Of a stretch of 64,000 bases of DNA, positions 34,390-43,651 are shown in pieces (the stretch's first letter is position 1; the number at the start of each line of letters is the position of its first letter). The stretch covers positions 35,576 through 99,575 of the forward strand of contig JACQCT010000027.1 of NCBI GenBank assembly GCA_016201435.1, given 5' to 3'. The notes beneath the pieces are model-generated. The model saw only the letters and a list, made by a program, of their open reading frames with translations. It was not told the DNA's origin and made no database searches. This DNA is from Nitrososphaerota archaeon (lineage in GTDB: Archaea; Thermoproteota; Nitrososphaeria; Nitrososphaerales; Nitrosopumilaceae). The translations under genes were made by a program, and so were the position numbers.

Positions 34390-35076
34390 CTAGTTTCTAT
34401 ACTTTGTTTTATCATACATCTTGGCTTTAAGAAATGCAACTTTTCTATTATTACATGATTCACAGCTACCACAATGAATTTTGGCATTGGCATAGCAACT
34501 CCAAGTTTTAAAAATTTCATCTCCGAGTCTTTTATAACCAATTTTTAGAAGATCACTTTTCGACAAGCCAGCCATAAAAGGAGTCCATACATTGATTTTC
34601 TTTCTGAGGTTTTGCTTTATTCCATCAATTTCGCCCTCATTAAATGCCTGTTCAATTAGTCTACTAAAGGAGGGTCTACAATCTGGATATCTTTGATCGC
34701 CTTTATGGGCACCATAGACTACTAATTGTGCATTTTTTGAAAATGCCCATGCAGAAGCAATTGAGAGAAAAACGGCATTTCTTATAGGAACTACAATAGA
34801 ATAATCAAACTTGGAAGGAATTTTCATTTTTGAGTTTGTGAGAACATTTGTTTTCTCGTAAAGTTCTTTCATGAACTCTATGTTTACAATTTTATGTTCT
34901 TTTAATTTTAAAATTTTTGCAAAATGTTTTGCTATTCTTATTTCTTGATTTGCCTTTTGACCATATGAAAAAGTAATCGCATGAAGTTCAAACTTTGATT
35001 GTAAATGTATTGCTGTACAAACAGAATCTAGTCCTCCGCTGAAAATTATTATTGCTTTTTTCAATTTGAATGCCAT
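34390..35076 (-). CDS. queC: 7-cyano-7-deazaguanine (preQ0) synthase
   Basis: 228 residues. The PP-loop SGGLDS (residues 13-18) and a zinc-binding Cys set near the C-terminus (SCYANAKIHCGSCESC) are the QueC signature. It turns CDG and ammonia into preQ0 with ATP, the base inserted into archaeal tRNA as archaeosine precursor. It lies opposite queE-folE, with a small membrane-protein gene between. Confidence 0.92.
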   Translation of the reverse strand: MAFKLKKAIIIFSGGLDSVCTAIHLQSKFELHAITFSYGQKANQEIRIAKHFAKILKLKEHKIVNIEFMKELYEKTNVLTNSKMKIPSKFDYSIVVPIRNAVFLSIASAWAFSKNAQLVVYGAHKGDQRYPDCRPSFSRLIEQAFNEGEIDGIKQNLRKKINVWTPFMAGLSKSDLLKIGYKRLGDEIFKTWSCYANAKIHCGSCESCNNRKVAFLKAKMYDKTKYRN

Positions 35077-35102
35077 TGTTTTATACCAAATAAATTGCTT
35101 GA

Positions 35103-35930
35103 TTATGCGATACTAAGTAGTGCCGCACCACATAATATCAAGACCGCGCCCATGCTAACGCGTATTATTCCACGCCTTTGAACTATTTCTTTAAAATACA
35201 ATATTCCCCATGATACCGCAAAAAGAGTAGCTGTCTGAGAAATTGGGTATGCTATTGTTATGCCTACCAATCCTACAGCAATTAATACTGATAGACTACC
35301 AATATTAAAAAGAGTCCCAGAAATGATTCCAGCAATAGTCTCCTTTTTGATAAATCTTCTTGCAAAGAAAAACAAAGGGATCCCGATCATGAAAATGGAA
35401 AGACTTGACGAAAAAAATCCTGTTTGTAAAGTATGAGTTGCCTGCATTGGAATTACATAAGAACCTCCTATCAAACCTCCGGCTGCAGCTATTAGGTATC
35501 CTTTTTTTTGTATTGATGGATTTCTGGCTCCATTAGTTACAAATGGTAATCCACACAGTAAAAGTCCTATTGCTATTAATGCAAGAATTAATGAATTAAA
35601 TTTTTCACCAAAAAATAAAACTCCCCATACAAATGAGGCTATGATACTAAACCCTGCAAGAAACGGCGATGTCCTTGCAAGTCCTATCAGTCTTACTGCA
35701 TATAGAGCTAGAATATTACTAACAGTCCAAATTGCACCAGCTACAAGACCGCTTAACTGTATCTCAAAACCCCAGAAAAAACCAATTGGTATAGCAAAAA
35801 GAAGAACACCTATGGAAGTTGCTCCTTGTAGTTGCCAGACATTTGTGATACCTACCTTTCTAACTGATACAAAAAAAGTTCCCCAGTTTATAGCTGCAAG
35901 AACAGCAAAAAGCAGACCTAAATATATCAA
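35103..35930 (-). CDS. DMT-superfamily transporter (GRP/RhaT-like, 10 helices)
   Basis: 275 residues with about ten membrane helices in two repeats, ending each in a short FFGEKF or YFKEIV segment as in EamA/GRP carriers. Substrate is unknown; the family moves sugars or metabolites. It lies 26 bp upstream of queC on the same strand, so transport of a deazaguanine-related base is a speculation worth no more than a note. Confidence 0.75.
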   Translation of the reverse strand: MIYLGLLFAVLAAINWGTFFVSVRKVGITNVWQLQGATSIGVLLFAIPIGFFWGFEIQLSGLVAGAIWTVSNILALYAVRLIGLARTSPFLAGFSIIASFVWGVLFFGEKFNSLILALIAIGLLLCGLPFVTNGARNPSIQKKGYLIAAAGGLIGGSYVIPMQATHTLQTGFFSSSLSIFMIGIPLFFFARRFIKKETIAGIISGTLFNIGSLSVLIAVGLVGITIAYPISQTATLFAVSWGILYFKEIVQRRGIIRVSMGAVLILCGAALLSIA

Positions 35931-36021
35931 CTAGTTTCTTTGTAAAAATTGTGTTATAACTCGTTTTCTATCATCATATAATTCATCTAAAGTTTAATTT
36001 CTAGAACATCAATTTTCTGTC

Positions 36022-36780
36022 ATGACACCAAAATATCTTCAGGTTGAAAAAGATGATGACATTGCACTAATCACAATAAACAGACAGGAGAAACTTAACG
36101 CATTGAATCTTGAAGTAATGGATGAATTTATCTCAGTATTAGATAATTTAGAAAAAGACTCATCAAAGGTAATTATTATTACCGGCGCTGGACAAAAAGC
36201 ATTCTCTGCAGGAGCTGATATTGAATATATGAGCAAGATAGGATCAGCGGAAGCAGAAAAATATGCATTGAGAGGACACGAGGTACTCAATAAGATTGAA
36301 AACTTGGAAAAACCAGTCATTGCAGCCATCAACGGTTATGCACTTGGCGGTGGTTGTGAACTTGGTCTTGCATGTGACATTAGATTTGCTTCTCCAAATG
36401 CTCAACTTGGTCAACCTGAAGTTACAATAGGTATCTGTCCAAGATGGGGTGGTACTCAAAGACTTTTACGAATTATAGGACCTGCTAGGGCAAAGGATCT
36501 AATATTTACAGGAAGAAAAATTGGTGCAGAAGAAGCTCTTATCATGGGTTTGGTGAATAAAATAATTCCAAATGAAAACCTTGTTTTAGAATCAAAAGCA
36601 TATGCAAGAAATATAACAAAAAACAGTAGTTTTGCTGTTGGTATATCAAAAATGCTTGTTAACAAAGGAATGGATACAAATTTGGATACTGGTTTGAAGC
36701 TTGAAATCTATTCATGGTCACTTTGCTTTTCAAGTAAAGAAAGAGAAGAAAGAATGCGAGCGTTTGTAGAAAAAAAATAA
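36022..36780 (+). CDS. Enoyl-CoA hydratase family: crotonyl-CoA / 3-hydroxypropionyl-CoA hydratase type
   Basis: 252 residues. Oxyanion-hole segments FSAGADIEYM and NGYALGGGCEL are present, with both catalytic glutamates E113 (GGCELGL) and E133 (GQPEVTIG). In Nitrosopumilus a close homologue hydrates crotonyl-CoA and 3-hydroxypropionyl-CoA in the thaumarchaeal 3-hydroxypropionate/4-hydroxybutyrate cycle. It abuts the thrB gene tail to tail with no gap. Confidence 0.85.
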   Translation: MTPKYLQVEKDDDIALITINRQEKLNALNLEVMDEFISVLDNLEKDSSKVIIITGAGQKAFSAGADIEYMSKIGSAEAEKYALRGHEVLNKIENLEKPVIAAINGYALGGGCELGLACDIRFASPNAQLGQPEVTIGICPRWGGTQRLLRIIGPARAKDLIFTGRKIGAEEALIMGLVNKIIPNENLVLESKAYARNITKNSSFAVGISKMLVNKGMDTNLDTGLKLEIYSWSLCFSSKEREERMRAFVEKK

Positions 36781-37698
36781 CTAAAGTATTATTGTACCTT
36801 TACTTGGTTTGCATACTATTGTTTGACATTTTGTTTTTGCGGATTTGAACCCTACTTCCATAGCAGTACAAATTTTTTTAACATTAGATGTCTTTGAGGC
36901 AAAGGCAATAACAGATGGTCCTGCACCACTTATTGTAAAACCAAGTGCACCAGCCCGAAGGGCATTTTCTTTTACTTGAATAAACCCTGGAATCATATGT
37001 TGCCTTGCAGGTTCAACTATTATGTCTCTTACAGCACTTCCAATCATCAGTGTGTCTTGTTTCATAAATCCCGCTGTCATTGCTGCAGCATTTGAGAGAT
37101 TACGGACATGATCTGAAAGCTTGATTTGTTTTGGTAGAACACTTCTAGAAACCTGAGTCTTCTTTGGTGGCATGACAAGTTTAGGAATTGCAATACAAAG
37201 AACCAGATCTTTAGGAGGTTCTATTCTTATGATATTAAGTGGATTTGTTCTTACTATGACAAAACCACCAAGTACCGAGGCTGCTACATTATCATAATGA
37301 ATAGAACCTGCACTAGCTTTTTCTCCCATACCTGCAAATTCTACAAGAGTTTTTGCATCAAGATTAAGATCAAATAAGGCATCAAAAGCTATAGCAGCGG
37401 CAGCGGCAGATGCTGCACTGCTTCCCATACCAAAGCCTGCAGGTACTCCTTTGTTAATTTTTAAAACAAGACCAGAATTGATCTTGAATTTTTTTGCCAT
37501 TTCTTTTACAACTAATCCTGCAGAATTTTTTTCCGGTACAAGGGGAATCAAGTCAGAAGTTTGGATTTTAATTCCATTATTACCTTTTTCAAGTTGTATT
37601 TTGTCATAATAGGCATCAAGTGCAAGTCCAAACACATCAAAGCCGGGACCTAAGTTTGCAGTAGAAGATGGAGCTTTTACAATAACTTTAGAGACCAC
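36781..37698 (-). CDS. thrB: Homoserine kinase
   Basis: 305 residues of the GHMP kinase family: start motif APSSTANLGPGFDVFG, the ATP loop VPAGFGMGSSAASAAAAA and the C-terminal GFTISGAGPSVIAF. It phosphorylates homoserine on the way to threonine. Its start touches the stop of the GPN-loop GTPase gene (37698), so the two are co-transcribed. Confidence 0.92.
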   Translation of the reverse strand: MVSKVIVKAPSSTANLGPGFDVFGLALDAYYDKIQLEKGNNGIKIQTSDLIPLVPEKNSAGLVVKEMAKKFKINSGLVLKINKGVPAGFGMGSSAASAAAAAIAFDALFDLNLDAKTLVEFAGMGEKASAGSIHYDNVAASVLGGFVIVRTNPLNIIRIEPPKDLVLCIAIPKLVMPPKKTQVSRSVLPKQIKLSDHVRNLSNAAAMTAGFMKQDTLMIGSAVRDIIVEPARQHMIPGFIQVKENALRAGALGFTISGAGPSVIAFASKTSNVKKICTAMEVGFKSAKTKCQTIVCKPSKGTIIL

Positions 37699-38456
37699 TA
37701 CTCCTCTACCTCTTCTCCCAAGTTAAGAATTCTGCTTAAAGCAGCCTCAAGATTAATCATTCCTTCAGTAGTTGCATTTGAAATTGGAATTAGTCCTTGG
37801 GAAAATCCACCAACATTCAAACTTTTTAAAATATTCATTACAAGGGTATAGCTTTCCCCATCTGATTGTTTGGCTATTGCTTCTTCAAGACTACTTAAAT
37901 TTGAAGACCACTTTAAAATATCTCTAATTCGGTCTTCTATAAGATCAATTTTTGTTAGAACATTAACAAAAGGCAAACCTAATCTAAGTTTAATTGATGA
38001 AGCAAGAAGTGCCATTGAAACAAAATTAGTTGGTGTGGTAACAAGTGAACCATCATGTAGAAATATTGCACTTTTTTGTTCCACATTAAAATTTTGTACA
38101 AAAAAGGGGCCGCTTGTTCTGTATGCAAAAAGTTCTATTTGTCCTGGTGTGTCAACTATCAGATAGTCTGGATTTACATTATCAACATCTCTTTGTAGTT
38201 CATCAATTTTTGATGCAATCAGATCACTTGCCATTATCATTGCACCATTAGGTCCCAAATCATACTGTTTCATTACTGAGATAAGATCTACATAGTCTCT
38301 AACGTCAACATCACAAGTATACGGTAAATTTTCGACTCCTGGATCCAAATTTAAAACACCAACAAAATTACCGTTCTTTGTATAATAATCAAATAAATTA
38401 GCTGTGAGTAATGATTTTCCAGAACCAGCAGTACCAATAATAAAAATGGCCTTCAT
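37698..38456 (-). CDS. GPN-loop GTPase
   Basis: 252 residues. Walker A GTAGSGKS (8-15), Walker B DTPGQIE, the insertion motif GPN in YDLGPNGAM, and TKID specificity motif identify the GPN family. In eukaryotes relatives help assemble RNA polymerase II; the archaeal protein is a dimer of unknown exact role. It is followed by thrB, overlapping by one base. Confidence 0.9.
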   Translation of the reverse strand: MKAIFIIGTAGSGKSLLTANLFDYYTKNGNFVGVLNLDPGVENLPYTCDVDVRDYVDLISVMKQYDLGPNGAMIMASDLIASKIDELQRDVDNVNPDYLIVDTPGQIELFAYRTSGPFFVQNFNVEQKSAIFLHDGSLVTTPTNFVSMALLASSIKLRLGLPFVNVLTKIDLIEDRIRDILKWSSNLSSLEEAIAKQSDGESYTLVMNILKSLNVGGFSQGLIPISNATTEGMINLEAALSRILNLGEEVEE

Positions 38457-38506
38457 TTTGACTAATAGCTATTTTTATGTTCAGCTTATATTTCCATCCC
38501 TGAATA

Positions 38507-39532
38507 ATGCAGACAATGAATTGGAAAATACTGGCAATTCCAGTAAGTATAATCCCGTTTGTTTTAATTGCTGTTACCTTTAACATAGGTCTTGATTCTC
38601 TTTTTGCGATAGGCCTTCTTCCTTTTGTTGGTGCTGCACTTGCTATGTGTTGTAAATTGTTTACACAAGGTCTAAAATTTAATTATTTAGTAAAAAAATT
38701 TCTTGGACCTGTAGAGGCTAATTGGAAAACGATTTCAGTAAGAATTGGAAGCGAGTTTGTTACATCTACTACTCCATCATTTGTAGGCGGAGAATTGGCT
38801 AGAATAATGTGGTTAAATAAGAAAGGCATTCCAATTGGTAAAGCATCTTGGGTCACGATAATGGAAATTGTTACCGAAGTATTAGTAGCAGGAACTTTTG
38901 CTCTTACTGCAGCAGCATTTTCATTTCTTAATGGTGCATATGTTATTGGTATTACAATAGTTGCAATAAGTATACCTGTTACTGGATTGTGGTGTACGTT
39001 ATTTTTTTTATCTTCTAAAAGAACTTTTCAAATTCCTTCATGGGCTACAAAACTTGCTAAACGCTCTGGAAGAGAACGCATCGTAAGTTCTCTTGATAAA
39101 ACAAATCTTTGGATGAAAGAGATTTGTGACATGAGTAGAGAAACCTTACATAATAAGCAAGCAAAAAAAGCCTTTACTGTATCAATTATTATTTCTGTCT
39201 TTACTTGGGGATTTTATGGATTATCATTTATGATAATTGCAAACAATGCAGGTTATGTTATAGATTTCTTTCACTCACTTATGGCTGCAATGGCTTCAAA
39301 CGCTATAGGAAACTTACCAGTTACAATTGGAGGTTCTGGCCTTACAGAATTTGCAATCTGGGCATATCTTGGACACCTTAATACGCTAACCTTTGAAGCA
39401 GCAAAAAACAGTCTTCAATGGAATGTTGTAATAGGCTGGAGAATTGCAACTTATCATGTTGGTCTTGTTATAAGCTGGATATTTTTGATGAAAATTGTAT
39501 ACCCAGGCATAAAAAATACAAAAACTGTATAG
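38507..39532 (+). CDS. Integral membrane flippase-like protein (LPG_synthase_TM/UPF0104 family)
   Basis: 341 residues with about eight membrane helices. Family motifs FVTSTTPSFVGGELARIMWL and AIGNLPVTIGGSGLTEFA match the COG0392 group, related to lipid-modifying MprF and glycolipid-linked membrane proteins. In archaea it often accompanies glycosyltransferases. It is divergent from the GPN GTPase gene. Confidence 0.82.
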   Translation: MQTMNWKILAIPVSIIPFVLIAVTFNIGLDSLFAIGLLPFVGAALAMCCKLFTQGLKFNYLVKKFLGPVEANWKTISVRIGSEFVTSTTPSFVGGELARIMWLNKKGIPIGKASWVTIMEIVTEVLVAGTFALTAAAFSFLNGAYVIGITIVAISIPVTGLWCTLFFLSSKRTFQIPSWATKLAKRSGRERIVSSLDKTNLWMKEICDMSRETLHNKQAKKAFTVSIIISVFTWGFYGLSFMIIANNAGYVIDFFHSLMAAMASNAIGNLPVTIGGSGLTEFAIWAYLGHLNTLTFEAAKNSLQWNVVIGWRIATYHVGLVISWIFLMKIVYPGIKNTKTV

Positions 39533-39568
39533 AAACCGCTTTATTTTCAAAGACTCTTTTTTGTTTTA

Positions 39569-40372
39569 ATGAATTATGCCAACAAAGTAGTTGTAATCAC
39601 TGGAGCTTCTAGCGGTATTGGTGAAGAATCGGCAGTAGAATTTGCCAAACAAAAAAGTAAGGTAGTGTTAGTTTCACGAAATAAACAAAATCTTGAAGTT
39701 GTAGCAGAAAAAATTAGAAAATACAATTCTGAAATTTTGGTCCATACATGTGACGTATCCCAGAAAGACCAAGTTGAAAAAATGGGCAGATCTATCTTGG
39801 AAAAGTTTGGTAGAATCGATATTTTGGTTAATAATGCAGGTTTTGGTATCTATAGTTCAATACATGAATCAAAAATTGAAGAAATAGAATATCAGATGGC
39901 TACAAACTATTTTGGTATGGTTTATTGTACAAAGGTATTTCTGCCAAAAATGCTAGAGCAAAAATCAGGACATATAGTAAATGTGGCTTCAGTTGCTGCA
40001 AGTTTTGGCATCCCTGGAATGGCACCATATTGTGCATCCAAGTTTGCCATGTTAGGTTTCTCAGAAAGTCTTTATCATGAGCTAAAAGGAACTGGAGTTG
40101 GAGTTACTGTAGTTAGCCCTATAATGGTTAGAACTAACTTTTTAAAACATCAATCTTTCAAATCTTTCCCAAAATATTCATCAATGTCACTTAGTTCTAG
40201 TGCTGTAGCTAAAGCAGTAGTAAGAGCATCATCTTCGCCAAGACTAGAAATTATTGTTCCATCGTTTGTTAGAGTTGCAGTGTGGTTCAAACAAACATTT
40301 CCTTATCTAATTAATCCAATTGTAGGTACAGCCTTTCGAAAGGCAATGAGATCAAGAAAAGTACTAAATTAA
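39569..40372 (+). CDS. Short-chain dehydrogenase/reductase
   Basis: 267 residues. TGASSGIGEE, NNAGFG, the catalytic Ser in NVASVAAS and Y-x-x-x-K (YCASKFAML) are present. The C-terminal extension (FVRVAVWFKQTFPYL) resembles membrane-associated DltE/DHRS-type SDRs acting on lipids. It lies 36 bp after the flippase-like gene on the same strand. Confidence 0.85.
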   Translation: MNYANKVVVITGASSGIGEESAVEFAKQKSKVVLVSRNKQNLEVVAEKIRKYNSEILVHTCDVSQKDQVEKMGRSILEKFGRIDILVNNAGFGIYSSIHESKIEEIEYQMATNYFGMVYCTKVFLPKMLEQKSGHIVNVASVAASFGIPGMAPYCASKFAMLGFSESLYHELKGTGVGVTVVSPIMVRTNFLKHQSFKSFPKYSSMSLSSSAVAKAVVRASSSPRLEIIVPSFVRVAVWFKQTFPYLINPIVGTAFRKAMRSRKVLN

Positions 40373-40387
40373 CCTGCAAGGAAGTTA

Positions 40388-40780
40388 TTACTCTTCTTCA
40401 GATTCTGATGAACTTGAAGTACCAGAATCCACATCCATTGCTTCAAGTTGTGTGAGCTCAAACTGGTAAATTGCATCCATCTCTATCTCCATCTCTTTTT
40501 TTAGAAGCTCTACTAGATTTTTACTCAATGGTGCCTTAACAGAATTAAATGTAAATTCGTAGACGATTCCCTTCATTAGGTCTGCAGTTTTGGATTTTTT
40601 TGGTAAATCTAGTGTTATGATACGTCTTCCATCCTCAACTTCTTCATACAACTGTGCATCAATTTTGTTATCTTTATCATAGATCTCAAGTATGTAACCA
40701 GTTCTAGTTATTGACTCAGGTTTGCCGAATTTTGCATTTTTTATTTCATCTTGAGCCCATTTTGGAAGTTCTTTTGCCAT
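40388..40780 (-). CDS. Conserved-type hypothetical protein with acidic tail
   Basis: About 130 residues from ATG at 40780 (a GTG 12 bp upstream is possible). The body is mixed alpha/beta (TRTGYILEIYDKDN, RRIITLDLPKKS) and the last ~15 residues are Ser/Glu repeats (SSSSESEEE). No family recognised. It follows the zinc-ribbon gene closely and is likely co-expressed. Confidence 0.6.
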   Translation of the reverse strand: MAKELPKWAQDEIKNAKFGKPESITRTGYILEIYDKDNKIDAQLYEEVEDGRRIITLDLPKKSKTADLMKGIVYEFTFNSVKAPLSKNLVELLKKEMEIEMDAIYQFELTQLEAMDVDSGTSSSSESEEE

Positions 40781-40800
40781 TTTTGATTTCACTCTGAAAA

Positions 40801-41031
40801 CTAACTTTGCTTTTCTTTTTTACTTGACGTCCACCAATCTCGATATTCATCGTGTTTGTCCTCTCTTGTTTTCTCACGACGATTTAATCTATCTCTGATA
40901 TCACTTATCTGTTCTCTGGTTGCATAAAGACCGCATTTTTTACAGATAAAATGTTTCGTATTAAGATCAAACTTCATCTCTATTTGTACTTCCTTGGCTG
41001 CGCACTCCGGACAATCAGTCAATGACGCCAA
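40801..41031 (-). CDS. Zinc-ribbon protein
   Basis: 76 residues with two CxxC pairs (CPEC near residue 8 and CKKC near residue 30), a single zinc ribbon, followed by a charged helical tail (RRNRE-like, DKHDEYRDWW). The TTG start at 41031 is forced by stop codons immediately upstream. It may be a transcription or translation accessory factor. A TATA-like TTTTATGG lies upstream. Confidence 0.65.
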   Translation of the reverse strand: MASLTDCPECAAKEVQIEMKFDLNTKHFICKKCGLYATREQISDIRDRLNRREKTREDKHDEYRDWWTSSKKEKQS

Positions 41032-41066
41032 TCATCAAAATTATCCATAAAAGCCTTTGCCAATTT

Positions 41067-41133
41067 TCTGGTACGCGGTCTCTATCGTCATCCCTTTCGG
41101 TCAGTTCGCCCATCGAAAATGCCGCGTACCAGA
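41067..41133 (-). ncRNA. Candidate 67-nt RNA with a 12-bp terminal stem and its own promoter
   Basis: TCTGGTACGCGG at 41067-41078 is perfectly complementary to CCGCGTACCAGA at 41122-41133. On the minus strand a TATA element (TTATAATT at 41161-41154) stands about 25 bp before position 41132, so transcription would start exactly at the stem. The 43-nt loop contains CTGA-CC-GAAA-GG-GATGA, which resembles a box D'/C'-type kink-turn closed by a GNRA tetraloop. It sits between two minus-strand genes and contains no protein frame. Confidence 0.55.
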
Positions 41134-41167
41134 TTTGAAACTAAGCAAAGAAAAATTATAATCCTTT

Positions 41168-42397
41168 CTAACCCTCTAGCATTTCAGAAATTATTTCTGC
41201 CGTGTTTTGTGCACCATTTCCATCAAAACTTCTCGCAAATTCAGTAACACGCTCCAAGTATGCCTCATAATTTTTTCGTATTTTATGAATGCCTATTATC
41301 ACTTGTTTTTTGTTTGTTGCAAGAACACCTACATGTCTATCTTCTGCCCATTTTATCTGGTTTGTATGTTCATCATAGATTGGAATGCCTATGATTGGCT
41401 TTGCTTTTATTCCAAGTATTTCACCCATTGCCGTATGTGAACCGTTTATCACTGCATATTTACACAAATTCAGAACTGTGTTCTTTTCCTGTTCTGACAA
41501 AAATCCAACATCAATTTGAATCCAATTTATTTTTTTGTCAAAAGCTTCAGAAAAAGAATATACATTACCGTCTTTACCAGTAACTTTATCTATAGTTGGA
41601 TCATTTTTGGCATGAGAGACTATTCTCTTCTCATTACGCATCTCATTTGCATGAAAAACTTGTTTGTATTTTTTGCCAGTTACGTCATTGGTAGCTTTGT
41701 TGCCAGTTTGCATCCAATATCCAAAATCTTCATTCTCAATTAATTTTTCTAAATCTGATTTTGGTTTTGGATTTGTTATTATTTTATTTGAAAAATGTCC
41801 TGCATAAACCACTTTTTTCTTTATCTTATCTGTGAAGTTGAGATTATACTCACAGATTGTGTTTGGGGGAGCAGAATCAGCCACCACTATCTTTGTAGCT
41901 TTTTCTATTTGTTTTGATATGTAAACTACTGAAGGATAAAAATAAGAATGTGATTTCCAAAGTTTTGGTTTGAACTGGTTTGTTACAAAAATACAATTAA
42001 TTCCTCTTTTTTCTGCTAATACATTAGATCCAACATCACCATCATTTATTACAAGATCAAATTTTTGTGCATCGTATAGTTTTGCTTCTTTTATTAAATA
42101 GCTTGAAATTTGTTTAACCAACGGTGGATTCCCTGAGACTGGAAGTAAAAAATTCCATAGTGAACGTGTGACACTTGGACCTTTCTTTCCATCAATTGGT
42201 GTTGGCATGAAAATTTCATGAATATGTTGTTTTTTTGTAGGAAATTTCTCAAGTAGTTTTTGATATATTTCACCCTTACTTGAATAATGAACCTCAAATT
42301 CTAATTTTATATATTTAGGTAGAACCTGATCTAACGCCATCATTCTTGTGTAATGACCATTTCCCCATGGGTAGATGAATTCACCTATCTTTAGCAC
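41168..42397 (-). CDS. Glycosyltransferase, GT-B type (family 28-like)
   Basis: 409 residues of two Rossmann-like domains. The N-terminal WGNGHYTRM motif resembles the GxGGHxxR acceptor site of GT28 enzymes, and the late NGSHTAMGEILGIKAKPIIGIP resembles their donor-site segment. It is predicted to add a sugar to a lipid or surface precursor. A single long gene, separated from the next by the candidate 67-nt RNA. Confidence 0.7.
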   Translation of the reverse strand: MLKIGEFIYPWGNGHYTRMMALDQVLPKYIKLEFEVHYSSKGEIYQKLLEKFPTKKQHIHEIFMPTPIDGKKGPSVTRSLWNFLLPVSGNPPLVKQISSYLIKEAKLYDAQKFDLVINDGDVGSNVLAEKRGINCIFVTNQFKPKLWKSHSYFYPSVVYISKQIEKATKIVVADSAPPNTICEYNLNFTDKIKKKVVYAGHFSNKIITNPKPKSDLEKLIENEDFGYWMQTGNKATNDVTGKKYKQVFHANEMRNEKRIVSHAKNDPTIDKVTGKDGNVYSFSEAFDKKINWIQIDVGFLSEQEKNTVLNLCKYAVINGSHTAMGEILGIKAKPIIGIPIYDEHTNQIKWAEDRHVGVLATNKKQVIIGIHKIRKNYEAYLERVTEFARSFDGNGAQNTAEIISEMLEG

Positions 42398-42428
42398 GAA
42401 ATAAAATCAATACATCCCGTTTAAATTC

Positions 42429-43565
42429 TCAATGATTAGATTTTATTGAATCAATAATATCGTGTACGTTTTTTGTACCTGTTTTAACCATAATTATCTT
42501 TCTTGTTTTTATTGCTACCTGTGAAATCTTGCGAATTTTGTCTTGTTGTACGTTATTGCTTTTGAATTTTAGTTTGCATAAATTCTGTATTTTAGACATA
42601 TGCTTTTCTAATCCTAACTCGTTTGCATTTTCAAAAATACTATTATCCACCACAAGAAGAGGAAACCACGGTATCAGATTTTTCTTTAATATCGCTCTGG
42701 CATTATATTCAATAAACCAAGAAGGAAATATCAATGATGAAACTGCAACTGAGATCCTCTCTATTTTCGTTCTAGCTGCAAGAACTATGAGTATTTCTGT
42801 AATGGTAGCAACTTTAAGCAAAATACTTGAACTCCCAGATGATTTTAAAGAAAGTTTGCAAAACTGGAGTTCAACCTTATCTTGTATTATATGTGATAAT
42901 ATTTGATTTATCATCTTGACTATGTTTAGAAGATCTGGTTCATTTTTATAACATACTAGAATTTTAGGTTCAAAACCCATCTTAATTATCTGAAGACATG
43001 AAATTGCTGAAAATTCATCATGTACACAACAAAGGATTTTTTCATTATGAGAATTGAATGGGATTCCACCATTACCTTTATCGATAAAAATACAGATGTA
43101 GGCATGCGATTTTGTAAGGAATGTGTAAAGAAGTTTATCATAAATTGTTTCAGAACCAGGTTTTGTTTGTAGATGAGAAGTTTTTTCAATTAGTGAAGAC
43201 GTTGCCGCTAACTCCAAGTCTTTTGGCATGTATTGGTTTGTTTGTCCTTCTACTTTTATTAAGAATTTTTCCCCTTTAAGAAGAAGATTTGAACCAATTT
43301 TAACAATGTTGGAAAGAACACTCTCAAAACTATTTTCTACCTCTGTTGCAATTGCTATCCTGTCAATTCCAAAAAGTGTACCTATTATTGAGGATGAAAT
43401 AACAGGATCCTTTGCGTTTATTATTATGACAGCATCATTTTGTTGTATTTTATCATAACTCTGGCTTTTCATTTTAAGAATTTTAGATATGTTTGAAATT
43501 AGACAGTCTATTTTATTTAGAGAAAAAACTGTAGGGAAAACGACAATTACTGTTTTCTCACTCAT
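42429..43565 (-). CDS. THUMP-domain ThiI-like protein lacking the PP-loop signature
   Basis: About 378 residues from ATG at 43565. The N-terminal half is ThiI-like (ferredoxin-like and THUMP, with LLKGEKFLIKVEGQ). In the second half the place of the nucleotide PP-loop (SGGxDS) reads CCVHDEFSAISCLQIIKMGF, so ATP-dependent thiolation seems lost. A tRNA-binding but non-catalytic or altered enzyme is likely. It is divergent from cysH. Confidence 0.6.
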   Translation of the reverse strand: MSEKTVIVVFPTVFSLNKIDCLISNISKILKMKSQSYDKIQQNDAVIIINAKDPVISSSIIGTLFGIDRIAIATEVENSFESVLSNIVKIGSNLLLKGEKFLIKVEGQTNQYMPKDLELAATSSLIEKTSHLQTKPGSETIYDKLLYTFLTKSHAYICIFIDKGNGGIPFNSHNEKILCCVHDEFSAISCLQIIKMGFEPKILVCYKNEPDLLNIVKMINQILSHIIQDKVELQFCKLSLKSSGSSSILLKVATITEILIVLAARTKIERISVAVSSLIFPSWFIEYNARAILKKNLIPWFPLLVVDNSIFENANELGLEKHMSKIQNLCKLKFKSNNVQQDKIRKISQVAIKTRKIIMVKTGTKNVHDIIDSIKSNH

Positions 43566-43651
43566 TTGATTTCTTTGTTTCAAGTTCTTTATAACTCTAG
43601 AATGATTTTTCTTTGTAATTGAATCTAGTAATAATTATATGACCAGAAGAA

